Assembly (NCBI GenBank): GCA_032622095.1
Contig: CP136066.1
Span: forward strand, 204,250,978 to 204,314,977
DNA from: Siphonodentalium dalli
Taxonomy: Eukaryota; Mollusca; Scaphopoda; Gadilida; Siphonodentaliidae
DNA: 64,000 nt
Direction: 5' to 3'
Below are positions 22,800-33,736 of the stretch, piece by piece (the stretch's first letter is position 1; every line of letters starts with the position of its first letter). The notes below the pieces were generated by a model. The model worked only from the letters and a program-made list of their open reading frames with translations. It did not search any database and was not told where the DNA came from. The translations under genes and the position numbers were made by a program.

Positions 22800-23877
22800 C
22801 AAAATTTTCGCAGACCAAAGTCATGTGTGGGCCCGGTGTAGAATATGCCTACCGCCCCACTGCGAGATAAGAATCCCCCAATGTGGCACCCTATTTGCAG
22901 TGGATGCATCCAGTGGGGTGTGGTGTAGGAGTCATGGATATACTAGGGCGGTCGTATCACGTGAGTCATCGACCTGCGGATACGGCTTAGTTCGTGGTCC
23001 TCTTTGATAATACAGCTCTTAAAGACGAGCGAGTGAGTTGGCCCGGCTCAATCAATCGGCTAGTAAAGCTTCTATACAGTGTTTGAGATTACATTTATGT
23101 TATATGTTGTATGTTGTTTCTTTCGTATCCTGTCTCCTTCCATTTGGTCTTCATGGCTGCGGGTCACCGCTTTGGCTAAGTGTAAAGTCGTTGTCCGACA
23201 TAATTCGACGGATAGTCCGAGGCGGTTGCTGGGCTTGTTGTCGAGTATTTGCTTTTCATATGGCAACTACAAAAAACCCAAAAAAACATAAAAACGAAAA
23301 AGAAAGATTAATAACTCGCTAAGTTCCACTGATACTGATGTCTATCCTCAGTTCTTGGTTTTGATCCGAATGTCAAGAGACCTTCTGTATTTGTCATTGA
23401 TAAAACGCTACAAAGCATAGTCCGACAATTAAAATCTGTCAAACCAGTATGGTAAGTAATGGATGTTGGTTTTGTTGCGCTTTGTAGAGTATGGACACCA
23501 GTTGGTCTGGCAGTGTTATGCCTGGAACTCCATAATCCATACTCGATGGAACAATCAAATGCTTACTAATCAGGTCAGGCACATCCTGAATCCAAATATT
23601 ATAGTTATTTTCTATTATAGTTTAACTTGACGGTGCTAAATCCACCAGTTCCCTGCTTTGTGGATTACTATGCGATCGTGCATCCCAGTGAATAGCCAAA
23701 TTGCACTCGTAGGAACATTACAGTCGCCCGATGAAATATGTTTTGCAACCTTTTGCGCTGGCTTATTTTTAGTTAACAATGACACAAGATTGACTTTCTA
23801 ATTGACATTAACATGATCATCCAATCGCTCCTTCAAAACAAAATTTAGACCGATTGAATGTTAGTTGACCTCATTAA
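22800..23877. other. Unassigned sequence, possibly more decayed LINE
   Basis: The minus strand at 23430-23720 has a long stretch with few stops (VPDLISKHLIVPSSMDYGVP in one frame) but no motif that I can name. It could be older coding sequence of the adjacent LINE or another element. Confidence 0.3.
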
Positions 23878-24338
23878 CCCTTTACCCAACAGAACAGAAC
23901 GGCCCTGTGCCAATGCATTCTCTTATATATGCGAGTCGACCATAGGTCGCCTCGCATATATAAGAGAATGCATTGGCTTAACACATATTAAAAATGATAA
24001 AATTGTCAAAGAATGTAGAAAAATATTATACAAATTGTTAAAAAATGTAAGAAAAAATTATAAACTTGTTAAAAAATGTAAGAAAAAAATGGTAAAAAGT
24101 GTTAAAAAAGATCTTTTTAGGCCAATGCATTCTCTTATATATGCGAGGCGACCTATGGTCGACTCGCATATATGAGAGAATGCATTGGCACAGGGCATAA
24201 CTGTAACCATCACAATGTGGTCAATGAACCTGTTCCAATGATATCCATATTTGTATGGTTCTATTGAGACAGACCGAAGATATTTTAGGCTGTTGAAGCT
24301 TTATTTGGGCGTTTTTGGCCGTTTTGTTGGGTAAAGGG
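23878..24338. mobile_element. Family P MITE, copy 2
   Basis: TTAA at 23874-23877 and 24339-24342; ends CCCTTTACCCAAC and GTTGGGTAAAGGG. Both cassette hairpins are complete, with loops TCGACCATAGGTCGC and its complement. The plus-strand frame at 23858-24175 is a hairpin artefact. Confidence 0.9.
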
Positions 24339-24934
24339 TTAACATGTGCCACCCCACCCCATGCCTAATCTTTCGCACGGATCGAGACATGTTATTTCGT
24401 CACATAAACTATGTTTTTAATATTTTGTTTTGTGAAATACGACGTTGGGTTATGCCTCTTGTATCGAATTCACAATTGATATTAATAATTGGTTTAAACA
24501 ATATTTATTTGTCCCAAATGGAATATATAATTAATTAGATGCTTGTATATAGTCAATATTGTGCATATAGCGGTCAGTGAAAAGTGGAAGTTAAGATTGG
24601 GTAAGATGAAGAAAAACAGTATGACGAGGATTAATGAACTGATGAATTATAGTTTAGTGAGAGAGAAAGAAAAAAAAACACAAAGACATATATTTACAAT
24701 GATCACCTCTTTTGTGCATATCAGTTTATTTTACCTTATGAAGTTTGAACTATATATATGAGTCCAGTGAAGTCACTAGTGTGTCGGTACCTTTATATGG
24801 CTTTGAGTCCTACGATTATTACCACGTTATTAGGAATGTAAATTCTTTTTCTTGGATAATTATTATAATAAGGTAGTGACGTTATTGCCAGTCTGAAACA
24901 AAAGCTACGAACGACACCGGTTGGTAATTGATAA
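24339..24934. other. Unassigned sequence
   Basis: No element ends or coding similarity recognised. Confidence 0.35.
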
Positions 24935-25185
24935 ATAGTTTTGTGTTGCCTCAGATATAGCATTATTTAGTCTTTTTGGGAAATGATGTAGATCCCTTTA
25001 GTAGAATATGAGATCTCCGCAGATTTTGGTCTAATACAGAAAATATTTAATTTCTTATTTTTATATATCTGGGACAATAAAGTAGAAAGTGGTCAGCAGT
25101 CTCGACTTCCTTGCATGCGCATTTATCAGTTAAGTGGTTGCGTTTGAGCTCAGCATTAAAGACAAACTGAACACTACATTAGTTG
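24935..25185 (-). pseudogene. LINE ORF2 C-terminal zinc-binding tail fragment
   Basis: The minus strand reads NAELKRNHLTDKCACKEVET followed by ADHFLLYCPRY, then KIRN and LLKGSTSFPKKTK. The C-x-C...E..DHFLLYCP arrangement is the conserved cysteine-histidine motif near the end of many LINE ORF2 proteins. Stops interrupt it beyond the motif. No reverse transcriptase core lies nearby, so it is an isolated 3' piece. Its relation to the ORF1 piece at 22 kb is unknown. Confidence 0.7.
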
Positions 25186-25189
25186 CTTT

Positions 25190-27166
25190 AGTTTCCCGAA
25201 CTCAACTAATCTATTTATGTTCCCACTAAATAGCAAAGCAAAAATCCCGTCGAAATATACCAGCCATTATCTTTAATTTGTCTGCGAAAAATGTCGCCAG
25301 AGTTTTGTTTTGGTTTCACAACTCGCGCCACGTGGTCGATGGAGGGATACATGCGGAAATAGGTATATCGGAATATGATGGTAAAGTGATAGAAATATCA
25401 ATTTAAATACGTCAAAATATCACGTTTTTTTTTTCCTAGTAAATAATAAAATTAGCGATTAAAACGGCACGTTTTGCACTGTTGCTTTGTCTCTATAACC
25501 GATTATTTAGCTGTTAGGCAAAAAGAAGTTGTAAATTTCAATGTAAAACAGTTCTTGTGATAGAATCATGGAAAATACCGGTACACGAGAATTATATACA
25601 TTCTGGAGTTATCTATCTAAAAACCAATGGGATTGCCTATATATATACTCCTATTCCCCACTTTGAGGTACAACACCACTTATCAATATAATGTTAAATC
25701 ACAGGTTTAGACATTTCCTCATAACAACAGGGGCGAATCTAATATATTCCACTCTTATATTATCGATACATGAGACCTTACCTGAACTCATCTTTGATAT
25801 ATCATAGTTCAAGACGTCAGAATTAAGATTACTGACTATCGAAAAATTATTTCATCAACGCGTGCATTGGACGAATCATAATAATCGCGAAATTGCGAAA
25901 GATTTGGTATTGTTTTAGAATTCTTTCCCTTTTGACGTCCCAGCAAATTTCAACAATCTTTGGTATTCACGGATGTAGACGATCGTAGCTTTTCACCGAC
26001 GCTTGTATAATATTTATATTTACTTTTTCAAAGCGAGGTTTTATAAGTTCGCCGAGCGTCATCTATATGTACGACGCGCACGAATACAATCACAACTGCA
26101 ACCCACTTTAGGTATGCTGTAATCCCGCTGAAAAGCATATGCAAAGTTGTGAGTAGGATTATATGTACCCATACCCACTAGGTGTTTGTCTGCTGTGTAT
26201 GGGGTGCATGCCACCGCAATAATAAGCAAAGCACACCCCCCATTCCGAACCATGACCGACGACAGTAACTTACCTTGTTTTCTTTTGTGAGTTGTGTGTA
26301 TGTATCATTATGAATATCATTTTGAGCCATGAATTATTGTAATCTAGTGGCCTGATTGGTGCTTGTATGGAATCCCGTTGTTGTAATCTGTCGTATTCCG
26401 GTTTTATACTACGGGCTCATCTATAGGAAGAGGGTGCAATGCCATCCATTTGGCTTAAGGTCGGTCGGGGCTCTTCAAATCTCGATGGTGCAGTGGCCGC
26501 ATTCACTCATATATGGGTGTCAGAATCCATTCACCTGGTTGTGTATTGCGGTCAGAGGGTGCAACTGAGGCCAGACTCGATTACTTAGTGTGTTTTCGGA
26601 GATATGAGTGTGTCAGATGTTGTTTCCGATTGTATGTATTGGTGATTATGATTTGTAATTTGTTATTAAGGGCATGTGGACTAATTGATTTTGTGATGCA
26701 TGTGTAATAATTTTACAATATTAGCATGTTTGTTAGTTGTTGAAGGAGATAATTATTCAATGGCTTATAATACGGGTACGCAAAGCATTTCCTACTCCGT
26801 CCGGTGGCATTCAAACACGACCCGGAGCCATCTAGAGCGTAAGCCCGCTAAGCATATTTTTTATATTAGTGTTAGTCTTGTTAGGTGGTCGATATTGCGG
26901 TTTTGCCATGTTTGTAGGGTTAATATAGGTGGTGACTTATTTATACTAGGGGCTGAGTATTGGGTCTTAATGGGGACTTGATTAGCTACCGGGTGGCGTG
27001 GCCAATCCACTGTGTTCGGCGAGAGCACTTTTTGAAAAATACCTGTAGGGATGTCTGATGAAAATGACCTGTTTGAGGTATTGAGGTGTAGCTGAAATGA
27101 ATTTCCGATTAGTGGACTTACCACCCATTTGTCTGAACTGAGTTAGTAGCCTAATCGATATCGATT
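25190..27166. other. Unassigned 2-kb stretch
   Basis: No recognised element. The minus-strand frame 26059-26253 starts with a hydrophobic, signal-like segment (CALLIIAVACTPYTA), and AAGGTAAGT occurs just upstream on the same strand. That is too little to call an exon. The minus frame at 26861-27124 has no known domain. Confidence 0.3.
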
Positions 27167-27330
27167 GTTTATTTGTTGTAGATGTAGATGTAGGCCTGTT
27201 TGTTGTAGATGCAGACGTAGGCCTGTTTGTTTGTTTGTTGTAGATGTAGATGCAGGCCTGTTTGTTTGTTGTATATGTAGATGTAGGCCTGTTTGTTTGT
27301 TGTAGATGTAGATGTGGGCCTGTTTGTGTG
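27167..27330 (+). repeat. 27-30-bp minisatellite
   Basis: About five units of TTTGTTGTAGATGTAGATGT followed by AGGCCTG. Confidence 0.9.
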
Positions 27331-27489
27331 TTGTTTGTGTCTGTTGATTGCTAAACGTTTATTGAATTTGAAGTGTATTAATAAGGCCGTTGAGAGAGAT
27401 TATCCTGGCAGAGCACAGAAAGATCACAAAACTCGCTGGTCTGGTGCTCATGTTGTTTTTGGACAGTATTGTTTTCCTGAGTTCGAGTT

Positions 27490-27900
27490 ATATTAATGTA
27501 CTGCCTTGTAGTCTAGATAGAGTGTAGCTGCTAGTGTTTTAAGTTTAACATGAAGCTGTGGTATGTCGGCTGTATTGTGGACTGTCCTGATGGGGGTTCG
27601 TATATATCCTGGAGTGCCATTCTCAGGGTTTTGTTTTGGATTACTGGAAGCTTGTTGATATGAGTGTAGATTTGGGTGAGTTGATGATAATGATGGCCCC
27701 ATATTCCATGATTGGACGTATAAATTGCTTATAAAGCTTAATTAGTTACTGGATTAAGTTTCCATGATGTTTCCCTAAAAACCCAATTATCTGGTTGGCC
27801 CTGGTTGTAATGTTTTTAATGTGTTCATGAAAGGATAGTTTTTGTTCGAGAGTTGTTCCCAGAAGTGTTGCCTCTTGGTTTGTTCCACAATAAGCGACAC
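27490..27900 (-). pseudogene. LINE reverse transcriptase thumb / C-terminal fragment
   Basis: Minus-strand frames read LLGTTLEQKLSFHEHIKNIT, then LIKLYKQFIRPIMEYGA, then QNKTLRMAL. This is the order of the thumb region of Jockey/CR1-type reverse transcriptases (LGI-L..HI, LY...IRP.LEYG, IQN.ALR). Stops and at least two frame changes break it. The catalytic core upstream is absent. Confidence 0.75.
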
Positions 27901-28077
27901 ACACGGTAATTTCGCTGACACGTCGGTCAGGTGACGGCTTGTGTGGACAGATCCTAATTGAGTATTACATACTCTCATCGTATGACGTATGACAATACAT
28001 ATTGAGAAGAAAGCTGTGAGAATTCACAATGACATATATGAATATATTGGTATATAGCATAGTGGTGATATTAATAT
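27901..28077. other. Short unassigned spacer
   Basis: Lies between the LINE fragment and the retrotransposon 3' repeat; no features seen. Confidence 0.3.
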
Positions 28078-28330
28078 AAATCGAAGTGTAGCGAATGGCG
28101 CTTTCGCGAACAATGACAAGTTTTTGAGCGGGAATTTCTTACAATTCAGTTCCCGATAAAGGGGACGCCACTCTAATAAAATGTGTTTAAGTCTAGGTCA
28201 TATGTAAGATTTCAGCCGAATAATGTGACACTGCCGGTGCACAATTAAGCATTTTGATGCCAAAATTGTCCAATTATCACATCCTAGGGAATGTAATAAT
28301 AGGACATATTTTTGGCATCAAAAGTTGTTT
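28078..28330 (-). repeat. 3' terminal repeat of the DIRS/Ngaro-like element
   Basis: Shares CCCGATAAAGG, ACTCTAATAAAATGTGTT, CACTGCCGGTGCA and TTTTGATGCCAAAA blocks with 34357-34599 in the same orientation. A further inverted pair (TGATGCCAAAATTGTCC and GGACATATTTTTGGCATCA, 28257-28322) lies at its inner edge. Confidence 0.7.
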
Positions 28331-29017
28331 ATTCGATAAACAATAACCAACTAGTTAAATACATACATTAATGAAACAACTTTCACACATCTTTCTCACA
28401 TCCACTCAACCTACCAATTATACACAGGAAATGATGTTTTTCTGTCAATAAGCCGCAGGCCACCATAAATTAATACTGATGTCGTCCGGGGGAGCCAAAG
28501 GCTGGTAGATTCATCTGGACTATCAAGTCAGTGGCGTGAAGATGCTGTTCAAGCTATCTCCTGAAAGGGAAGTAAGGGAGAAGACATCAGTATAAAGTTT
28601 ATTTAAATACAAAGAAAGAAACTAAGTTGATGATCAATATCAATATAATACACATACAGGGTAGTCATAGCTACTCTAATATCCCTCGTTACATAATAAT
28701 TCAAATTATCATTATTATAATTAATGGCAATTGTGTTAACTGCTTAATCAATGTAATACTCATGAATATTAGCACTCATTACAATAACCCGGTGTTCACT
28801 ATAATTCATAGCAAATGTGTTAACATTATAATCGCGCACATGGATATTATCATTAATGATCAATATGTTAACTAAATAATCAATGTAATACTCTGACATG
28901 AATAGTATAACTAATTACACAGTGTCCAATTATGACTATAATTCATGATAATTTTGGCAAAAATTTCACAACTTGAATGAAAATATTTCTCAACACCCTG
29001 GTGCCTTCATAGTTTAA
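28331..29017. other. Non-coding 3' region of the retrotransposon
   Basis: Contains a short hairpin (TACTGATGTC with GACATCAGTA, 28478-28592) and imperfect tandem repeats of roughly 110 bp with AATCAATGTAATACTC blocks (28720-28950). No coding sequence. Confidence 0.5.
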
Positions 29018-29409
29018 CCCTTTACCCAACAGAAGGGCCATGTGCCAATGCATTCTCTTATATATGCGAGTCGACCATAGGTCGCCTCGCATATATAAGA
29101 GAATGCATTGGCTTAACACATTAAAAATTATAAAATTGTTAAAGAATGTAAGAAAAAATGGTAAAAAGTATTAAAAAAAGATTTTGTTTAGGCCAATGCA
29201 TTCTCTTATATATGCGAGGCGACCTATGGTCGACTCGCATATATAAGAGAATGCATTGGCACAGGGAATAACTGTAACTATCACAATGTGGTCAAAGAGC
29301 CGGTTCCAATGATATCCATATTTGTATGGTTCTATTGAGACAGACAGAAGATATTTTAGGCTGTTGAAGCTTTATTTGGCCGGTTTTGGCCGGTTTGTTG
29401 GGTAAAGGG
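29018..29409. mobile_element. Family P MITE, copy 3
   Basis: TTAA at 29014-29017 and 29410-29413; ends CCCTTTACCCAAC and GTTGGGTAAAGGG. Shorter AT-rich spacer than copies 1 and 2, with both hairpins intact. Inserted in the 3' non-coding part of the DIRS/Ngaro-like element. Confidence 0.9.
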
Positions 29410-29894
29410 TTAAATGGAGGACTTCATCATTGGCAGCAAAAAGTCGCCTCAGAGGAATATGTGTAACTTTTTAAACAAAAGATTTGGATGTTCTGACAAT
29501 TTTAACATGCCTATCGGAACAACGTGGATAATTGCTTGTTTACATCAATGATTTTTTCTTCAGTATATTTAAATATTTTGGCCTTGGCAATAAGGATGAA
29601 ATGACCAATCTACATGAGGTATTAGTTAAAACCACTGTTATCAAATCGTTAAACAATGCAATTATATGTTCTACTGAATGACTGTATAGTATTTGTTCCA
29701 ACATGAATTATTATATAATTATTTGGAACTGATACTCTCCTTATTTGAGAGAACGAATCTTGTCAATATCTGAATTTTGGCTCCAGAATGCGGATCGACT
29801 TCAGTGTTGTTCACGCCTGTGACGTATTTGCAAATAATGTCTGACATGAGTAGAACTGAATTGGAACCTACAATTTTATATTAATTCTAACATT
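29410..29894. other. Non-coding 3' region of the retrotransposon, continued
   Basis: AT-rich sequence between the P MITE and the recombinase stop codon; no features seen. Confidence 0.4.
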
Positions 29895-30783
29895 CTACAT
29901 GTTTCTGATATATGTACTTAAGGCTTGAGACATTTTCATCTTATCTTCCAAATCAATTTCCAAATAAACTTTGTATGCATCGGTTCTCCAATCTCCGTGC
30001 AACTGTATCAAATCGTAAGGAACACCACACATAAAGGCTGTTGTAGCTCCACCTCTTCTAAAACTGTGGGAAGAGTAATTATGTGGATCACGATTAGTTT
30101 TCTCAATCAACAATTTCAATTTTCTTTGGAGTTGTGGATATGTAACTACAACAGAGCTTTTTGATTTCTTAATCATAAAGGCTGGTTCTTCGTTAACTCC
30201 TGGTACTAATCTACACATGTTAATGTAGGCTTCCACGGGACACAAAGGTGAATTTTCAATTGGAATCAATGGTAATTGTAGTTGTCTCTCTCCAAACTGA
30301 TTTGACTTTGACCGTTTTAATGTCACAACCAAGATATTACCCTTTATTGAAATATCACCCCTGATTGTTCTGATCGAATTCTCTAAATGAATTAGGCACT
30401 AAATTAGATTTGCGTGAAAAAGTGAAAAAGGCGAGAAGAAACAAACACCAAAAGGTTGCATCATGGGGATCTTCACAATTTAAAAATGCATACAATTCCA
30501 GTAATAGTTCTGGTATGATTGGAGAAGCTCGATTAACTGCATGTGGATTCAATATGACAATGCATTGGAACATTAATTTATTATGATATGAATCAGTTGG
30601 AAATTGAATATCCAATAAATGTAAGGTTTTCACCCCTGCGACATAGTTTTTAATTGATTGTACTGAAACAAATGACCTACTTAAACTGCACAAATATAAT
30701 TGTATAAGCTTACTGTTAGCAGGCAATGGATTGAAAATGAACAATTCACAAAATAATGAATATGCCTCAAATTGAATTTTCAA
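29895..30783 (-). pseudogene. Tyrosine recombinase of the DIRS/Ngaro-like element
   Basis: Two frames cover the protein: 30355-30783 (142 codons) and 29895-30332 (145 codons). They are separated by a stop and a frame change near 30340. The first ends with AFFTFSRKSNLVP, holding the first catalytic arginine. The second has SSHSFRRGGAT (the His-x-x-Arg pair, His 89 and Arg 92 of that frame) and HGDWRTDAYKVYLE (His 112; catalytic Tyr 120 or 123). All active-site residues are therefore still present and only the frame is broken. In the intact element it would recombine the circular cDNA into the genome. The N-terminal residues are in further frames above 30783 (EVILSTKAAFAKGT). Confidence 0.85.
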
Positions 30784-30974
30784 ATTTGAGTGTGCCTTTA
30801 GCGAAAGCTGCTTTCGTGGAAAGTATAACTTCTTTATTCAATTTTCTGATAACAACATCTGGAATGAAAATTGTTAAGTTGTTCCAATTCAATTCAAACT
30901 TCACCAATTATGCTCAAATTTGAATAACTTATCAGGAAATGTAATTTCCACTACATTCCTGTTTGATACCAGAT

Positions 30975-31813
30975 TCATGAATATTCTAGCGTTAGTCTTT
31001 GACCATCTAGATAATAAATCTGGGATCCGGTTGCTAGAACCGCTTTTGTGGATAGCCTTAATGTCAAACTAATGCCTAGCTGCAATGAACTGAATCTCTC
31101 TAAGATATGACTGCATGAACATATTATGTGTAGCCCCAGAATTGAGAACTGACACAGACACAAAATTATCACACAAAACATGGAAATTTTGCGTCCTGTA
31201 TATATCTGACCCCAAATTTTAAAGCTAATCAAAACAGTTAATAATTCTAAACAATTAATTTGCAAACATTCTGTACGAATATATTCCAGAAACTCTCTAT
31301 GAAAATAATCATCTCCACTCCACAGGATGAAAGTGTAGCATCACATGCTAACTGTACATCCGATTCAGACCAATCTTCTAACATCATCATGTAAATACCA
31401 TTATAATCTTCGAGAAACTCTGACCACAAGGCCAGGTCTTTTCTCGCGAATCTAGGAATCGGAGTCTTGTGCTGTTCTAATTCAAAGTTACGCAACCATG
31501 TTAATAAGCGTGAGACAAAAAGTCTCCCCGGTCGAACACATGATGAAATAAAGTTAAGTTTTCCCAGCAAAGACTCCAATTCCTCCGATGCCATTTTCTT
31601 CCTTTTCCATGATTTTACTAGATTCAATTCTTAATTCAAGTTTGTTTAGATCAAATTGGATTCCAAAAAAATTTCGTATTATTTTTGAAGGTGCACTAAT
31701 ATTTTCTACCGATTCCTCTCAGCAGCAGTTGTCCAAAATTGTCTTTAAAAAATTAAAAGACGCTTCAACCTTTTCTTCAAGTTCACAACCTGCAGGATCA
31801 TCCATGTACTTGA
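30975..31813 (-). pseudogene. Reverse transcriptase C-terminal half and RNase H
   Basis: From 31813 downward the minus strand reads YMDDPAGCEL (catalytic box, 31797-31808), FNFLKTILDNCC, a stop, then IRNFFGIQFDLNKLELRIES, then after a frame change ELESLLGKLNFISSCVRPGR. RNase H follows, with ACDATLSSCG, INCLELLTVLISFKIWG and, in another frame, VSVSVLNSGATHN and MQSYLREIQFIAA. The order matches the palm, thumb and RNase H domains of DIRS-order elements. At least one stop and two frame changes. The upstream half is at 32203-32790, separated by a P MITE. Confidence 0.8.
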
Positions 31814-31817
31814 TTAA

Positions 31818-32199
31818 CCCTTTACCCAACAGAAGGGCCCTGTGCCAATGCATTCTCTTATATATGCGAGTCGACCATAGGTCGCCTCGCATATATAAGA
31901 GAATGCATTGGCTTAACACATTAAAAATTATAAAATTGTTAAAGAATGTAAGAAAAAATGGTAAAAAAAGATTTTTTTTAGGCCAATGCATTCTCTTATA
32001 TATGCGAGGCGACCTATGGTCGACTCGCATATATAAGAGAATGCATTGGCACAGGGCATAACTGTAACTATCACAATGTGGTCAAGGAGCCGGTTCCAAT
32101 GATATCCATAGTTGTATGGTGTTAGTGAGACAGACCGAAGTTATTTTAGGCTGTTGAAGCTTTATTTGGCCGGTTTTGGCCGGTTTGTTGGGTAAAGGG
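31818..32199. mobile_element. Family P MITE, copy 4 (inside the reverse transcriptase)
   Basis: TTAA at 31814-31817 and 32200-32203; ends CCCTTTACCCAAC and GTTGGGTAAAGGG; both hairpins present. It sits only a few codons before the YMDD box. Removing it with one TTAA joins NTAGFHL to IKYMDD in frame. Younger than the retrotransposon. Confidence 0.9.
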
Positions 32200-32202
32200 T
32201 TA

Positions 32203-32790
32203 AGTGGAATCCTGCTGTATTCATCATGTAACAAATCCAATCAGTCATTGATTGCCATTTAAATGCACTACTTCTCAAACCCATAGGTAACACCCTGTCA
32301 TAATAAATTTGACCTTGCCAGTTGCCACTGATACCCTAATAAATGTACATCACATACGTCTACTGGTATCTGTCTGTAACAGCGCCTCTAACTCAAATGT
32401 AGTTATATATCTCTACTCCTCCTAAACCATTATTTCATTCCCTTCCCGTCTGATCGATACCCTCCCTCACTTATTCAGGAAGGGACATGTCGCCAAAGAG
32501 GAGAAGACTTCATATAAGCCCTCGGGCTTGTTGTCTGATCCTCATTTCCAAAATTAACTCTTATATATGTCATCTGTGTATTATGTCAATTATTTGGTTT
32601 GGAAATAAAAATATGTTTACACTAAGAGCGCCTCAAATCTCGCTTGTAAATGACTGAACTGTATGGATTTACCTTAGTCATATTCACCAGACTATCAACT
32701 GATGCAGATAGTTTATAATTCACACCCAAATAGGTATTTTTTGGATGTGTTGATTCAAGATCATATTTATCGGAAAACTTAAATCCAAAA
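32203..32790 (-). pseudogene. Reverse transcriptase N-terminal half
   Basis: Below 32790 the minus strand reads ERRVILDLSFP, YKLSASVDSLVNMTKVN and SVIYKRDLR. After the insertion at 32389-32626 it continues CYRQIPVDVCDVHLLGYQW, GQIYYDRVLPMGLRSSAF and QSMTDWICYMMN. These are the finger and palm motifs that precede the aspartate box in DIRS-type reverse transcriptases. A -1 shift separates it from the gag-pol frame at 32791. Confidence 0.8.
32389..32626 (+). mobile_element. LINE-like 3' fragment with 8-bp target duplication
   Basis: Flanked by AGCGCCTC at 32381-32388 and 32627-32634. The insert has no terminal inverted repeats. It holds GAGGAGAAGACTTCATATAA, GCCCTCGGGCTTGTTGTC and a final GGAAATAAAAATATGTTTAC, in the style of a 5'-truncated LINE 3' UTR. 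Removing it and one AGCGCCTC copy joins YKRDLRR to CYRQIP in one frame, which confirms the boundaries. A hAT-type element is a weaker alternative (8-bp duplication, but no inverted ends). Confidence 0.7.
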
Positions 32791-33513
32791 TCACTCGCCT
32801 TTCCCTGGAATCTTTCTTTGGAACAGATTCAAAGGTGATAAGAAGCTTGTATCGAAAGGAATTTTATCAAATGGACCGATAATAGCCTTATAAGTCTTCT
32901 CTTTGGTGAGATATCTCTCCATGTCAACAGGAAATAAAGTAACACCCTTGTTGTTTCCAGATTTAGTTCTTTCTGGTCTCTGTGTGATTCCAATTGGGAA
33001 ACCAAATTCTATAAACCCACAAAGATGTTTATTTTCATAATCCTTTAACATACACTTGAAAAATTCCACTTTCTTTCTAGAATAAACTGGTATTCTACAT
33101 TCTAGATAGTTGGGTTTACCAGATTGTCTGATAATAATATTGTCACTTACAACTTCGTCTTCGTACCTAGAAGCACCACTGAACAAAATCTCATTGTCCA
33201 GTTTAGTTTCTTCAGTGGTACCTATATAAGAATTATTTGATTCATCATTGGAAGTCTGAGATTGTCTGACAATAATGTCTCTTAGAGTGTTATCGTCACA
33301 TTCAGTATTACAACTTAAACCAACTGCACCATTGCGAACTTTCCCATTTTCTAATCTCAGTTCCTCATTGGTATCACAGTAGGAAATATTTGATTCCTCA
33401 TTTGAAAGCTGAGATTGTCTACCAATAATGTTTCTTACAAATGTATCATTACATTCAGTATCATAACTTAAATCAACAACAACATTGGTAGAATTCTCAT
33501 TTTCCAATTTCAT
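32791..33513 (-). CDS. Gag-like/N-terminal pol protein of the DIRS/Ngaro-like element (partial)
   Basis: A 240-codon open frame. The first half is three imperfect acidic repeats of about 49 residues (one begins upstream of the first Met in the same frame). Each has SN(D/E)ES or SNDEL, a run like EELRLEN, and TECDDNT, ending near RQSQ. The second half is the conserved N-terminus of DIRS-type pol: LCGFIEFGFPIG, NNKGVTLFPVDMERYL, AIIGPFDKIP, SPLNLFQRK. The frame ends at a -1 shift just before the RVILDLSFP motif. This is the longest intact piece of the element, but it has no autonomous function. The first in-frame Met is not necessarily the real start; the frame is open some way upstream. Confidence 0.7.
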   Translation of the reverse strand: MKLENENSTNVVVDLSYDTECNDTFVRNIIGRQSQLSNEESNISYCDTNEELRLENGKVRNGAVGLSCNTECDDNTLRDIIVRQSQTSNDESNNSYIGTTEETKLDNEILFSGASRYEDEVVSDNIIIRQSGKPNYLECRIPVYSRKKVEFFKCMLKDYENKHLCGFIEFGFPIGITQRPERTKSGNNKGVTLFPVDMERYLTKEKTYKAIIGPFDKIPFDTSFLSPLNLFQRKIPGKGE

Positions 33514-33736
33514 TTCACTGTTAGTACCAACATCAGAAGCATTTAATTCATCATTGGAAAGCTCAGAAATGTCACCACATGTTACTATAGAACCAGCTGC
33601 GTTCCGAATATCACTTGTGATTATTCGATTTAGTTATATAGGTATAGCTGTGACAATTTTCTCAAGGTTTGAATTGCGAATTGTATTACTATCACCAATA
33701 TTGTTTATACACCTATACATGTCACATTGGGATTAC

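Noticed and set aside
26059-26253. Possible secreted-protein exon with a splice-donor-like AAGGTAAGT upstream
   Set aside because: A short hydrophobic start and one GT site occur by chance; no downstream exon, conserved family motif or codon signal was found. A weak likeness of HLVGMGTYN to a ceramidase N-terminus is too short to use.
31719-32061. Open frames of 103 and 157 codons on both strands
   Set aside because: They run through the P MITE hairpins (IYKRMHW and its mirror), which read open on both strands because the sequence is palindromic.
32389-32626. hAT MITE on the basis of the 8-bp duplication
   Set aside because: No inverted termini; the 3' end with GGAAATAAAAATATG looks like a retroposed LINE tail.
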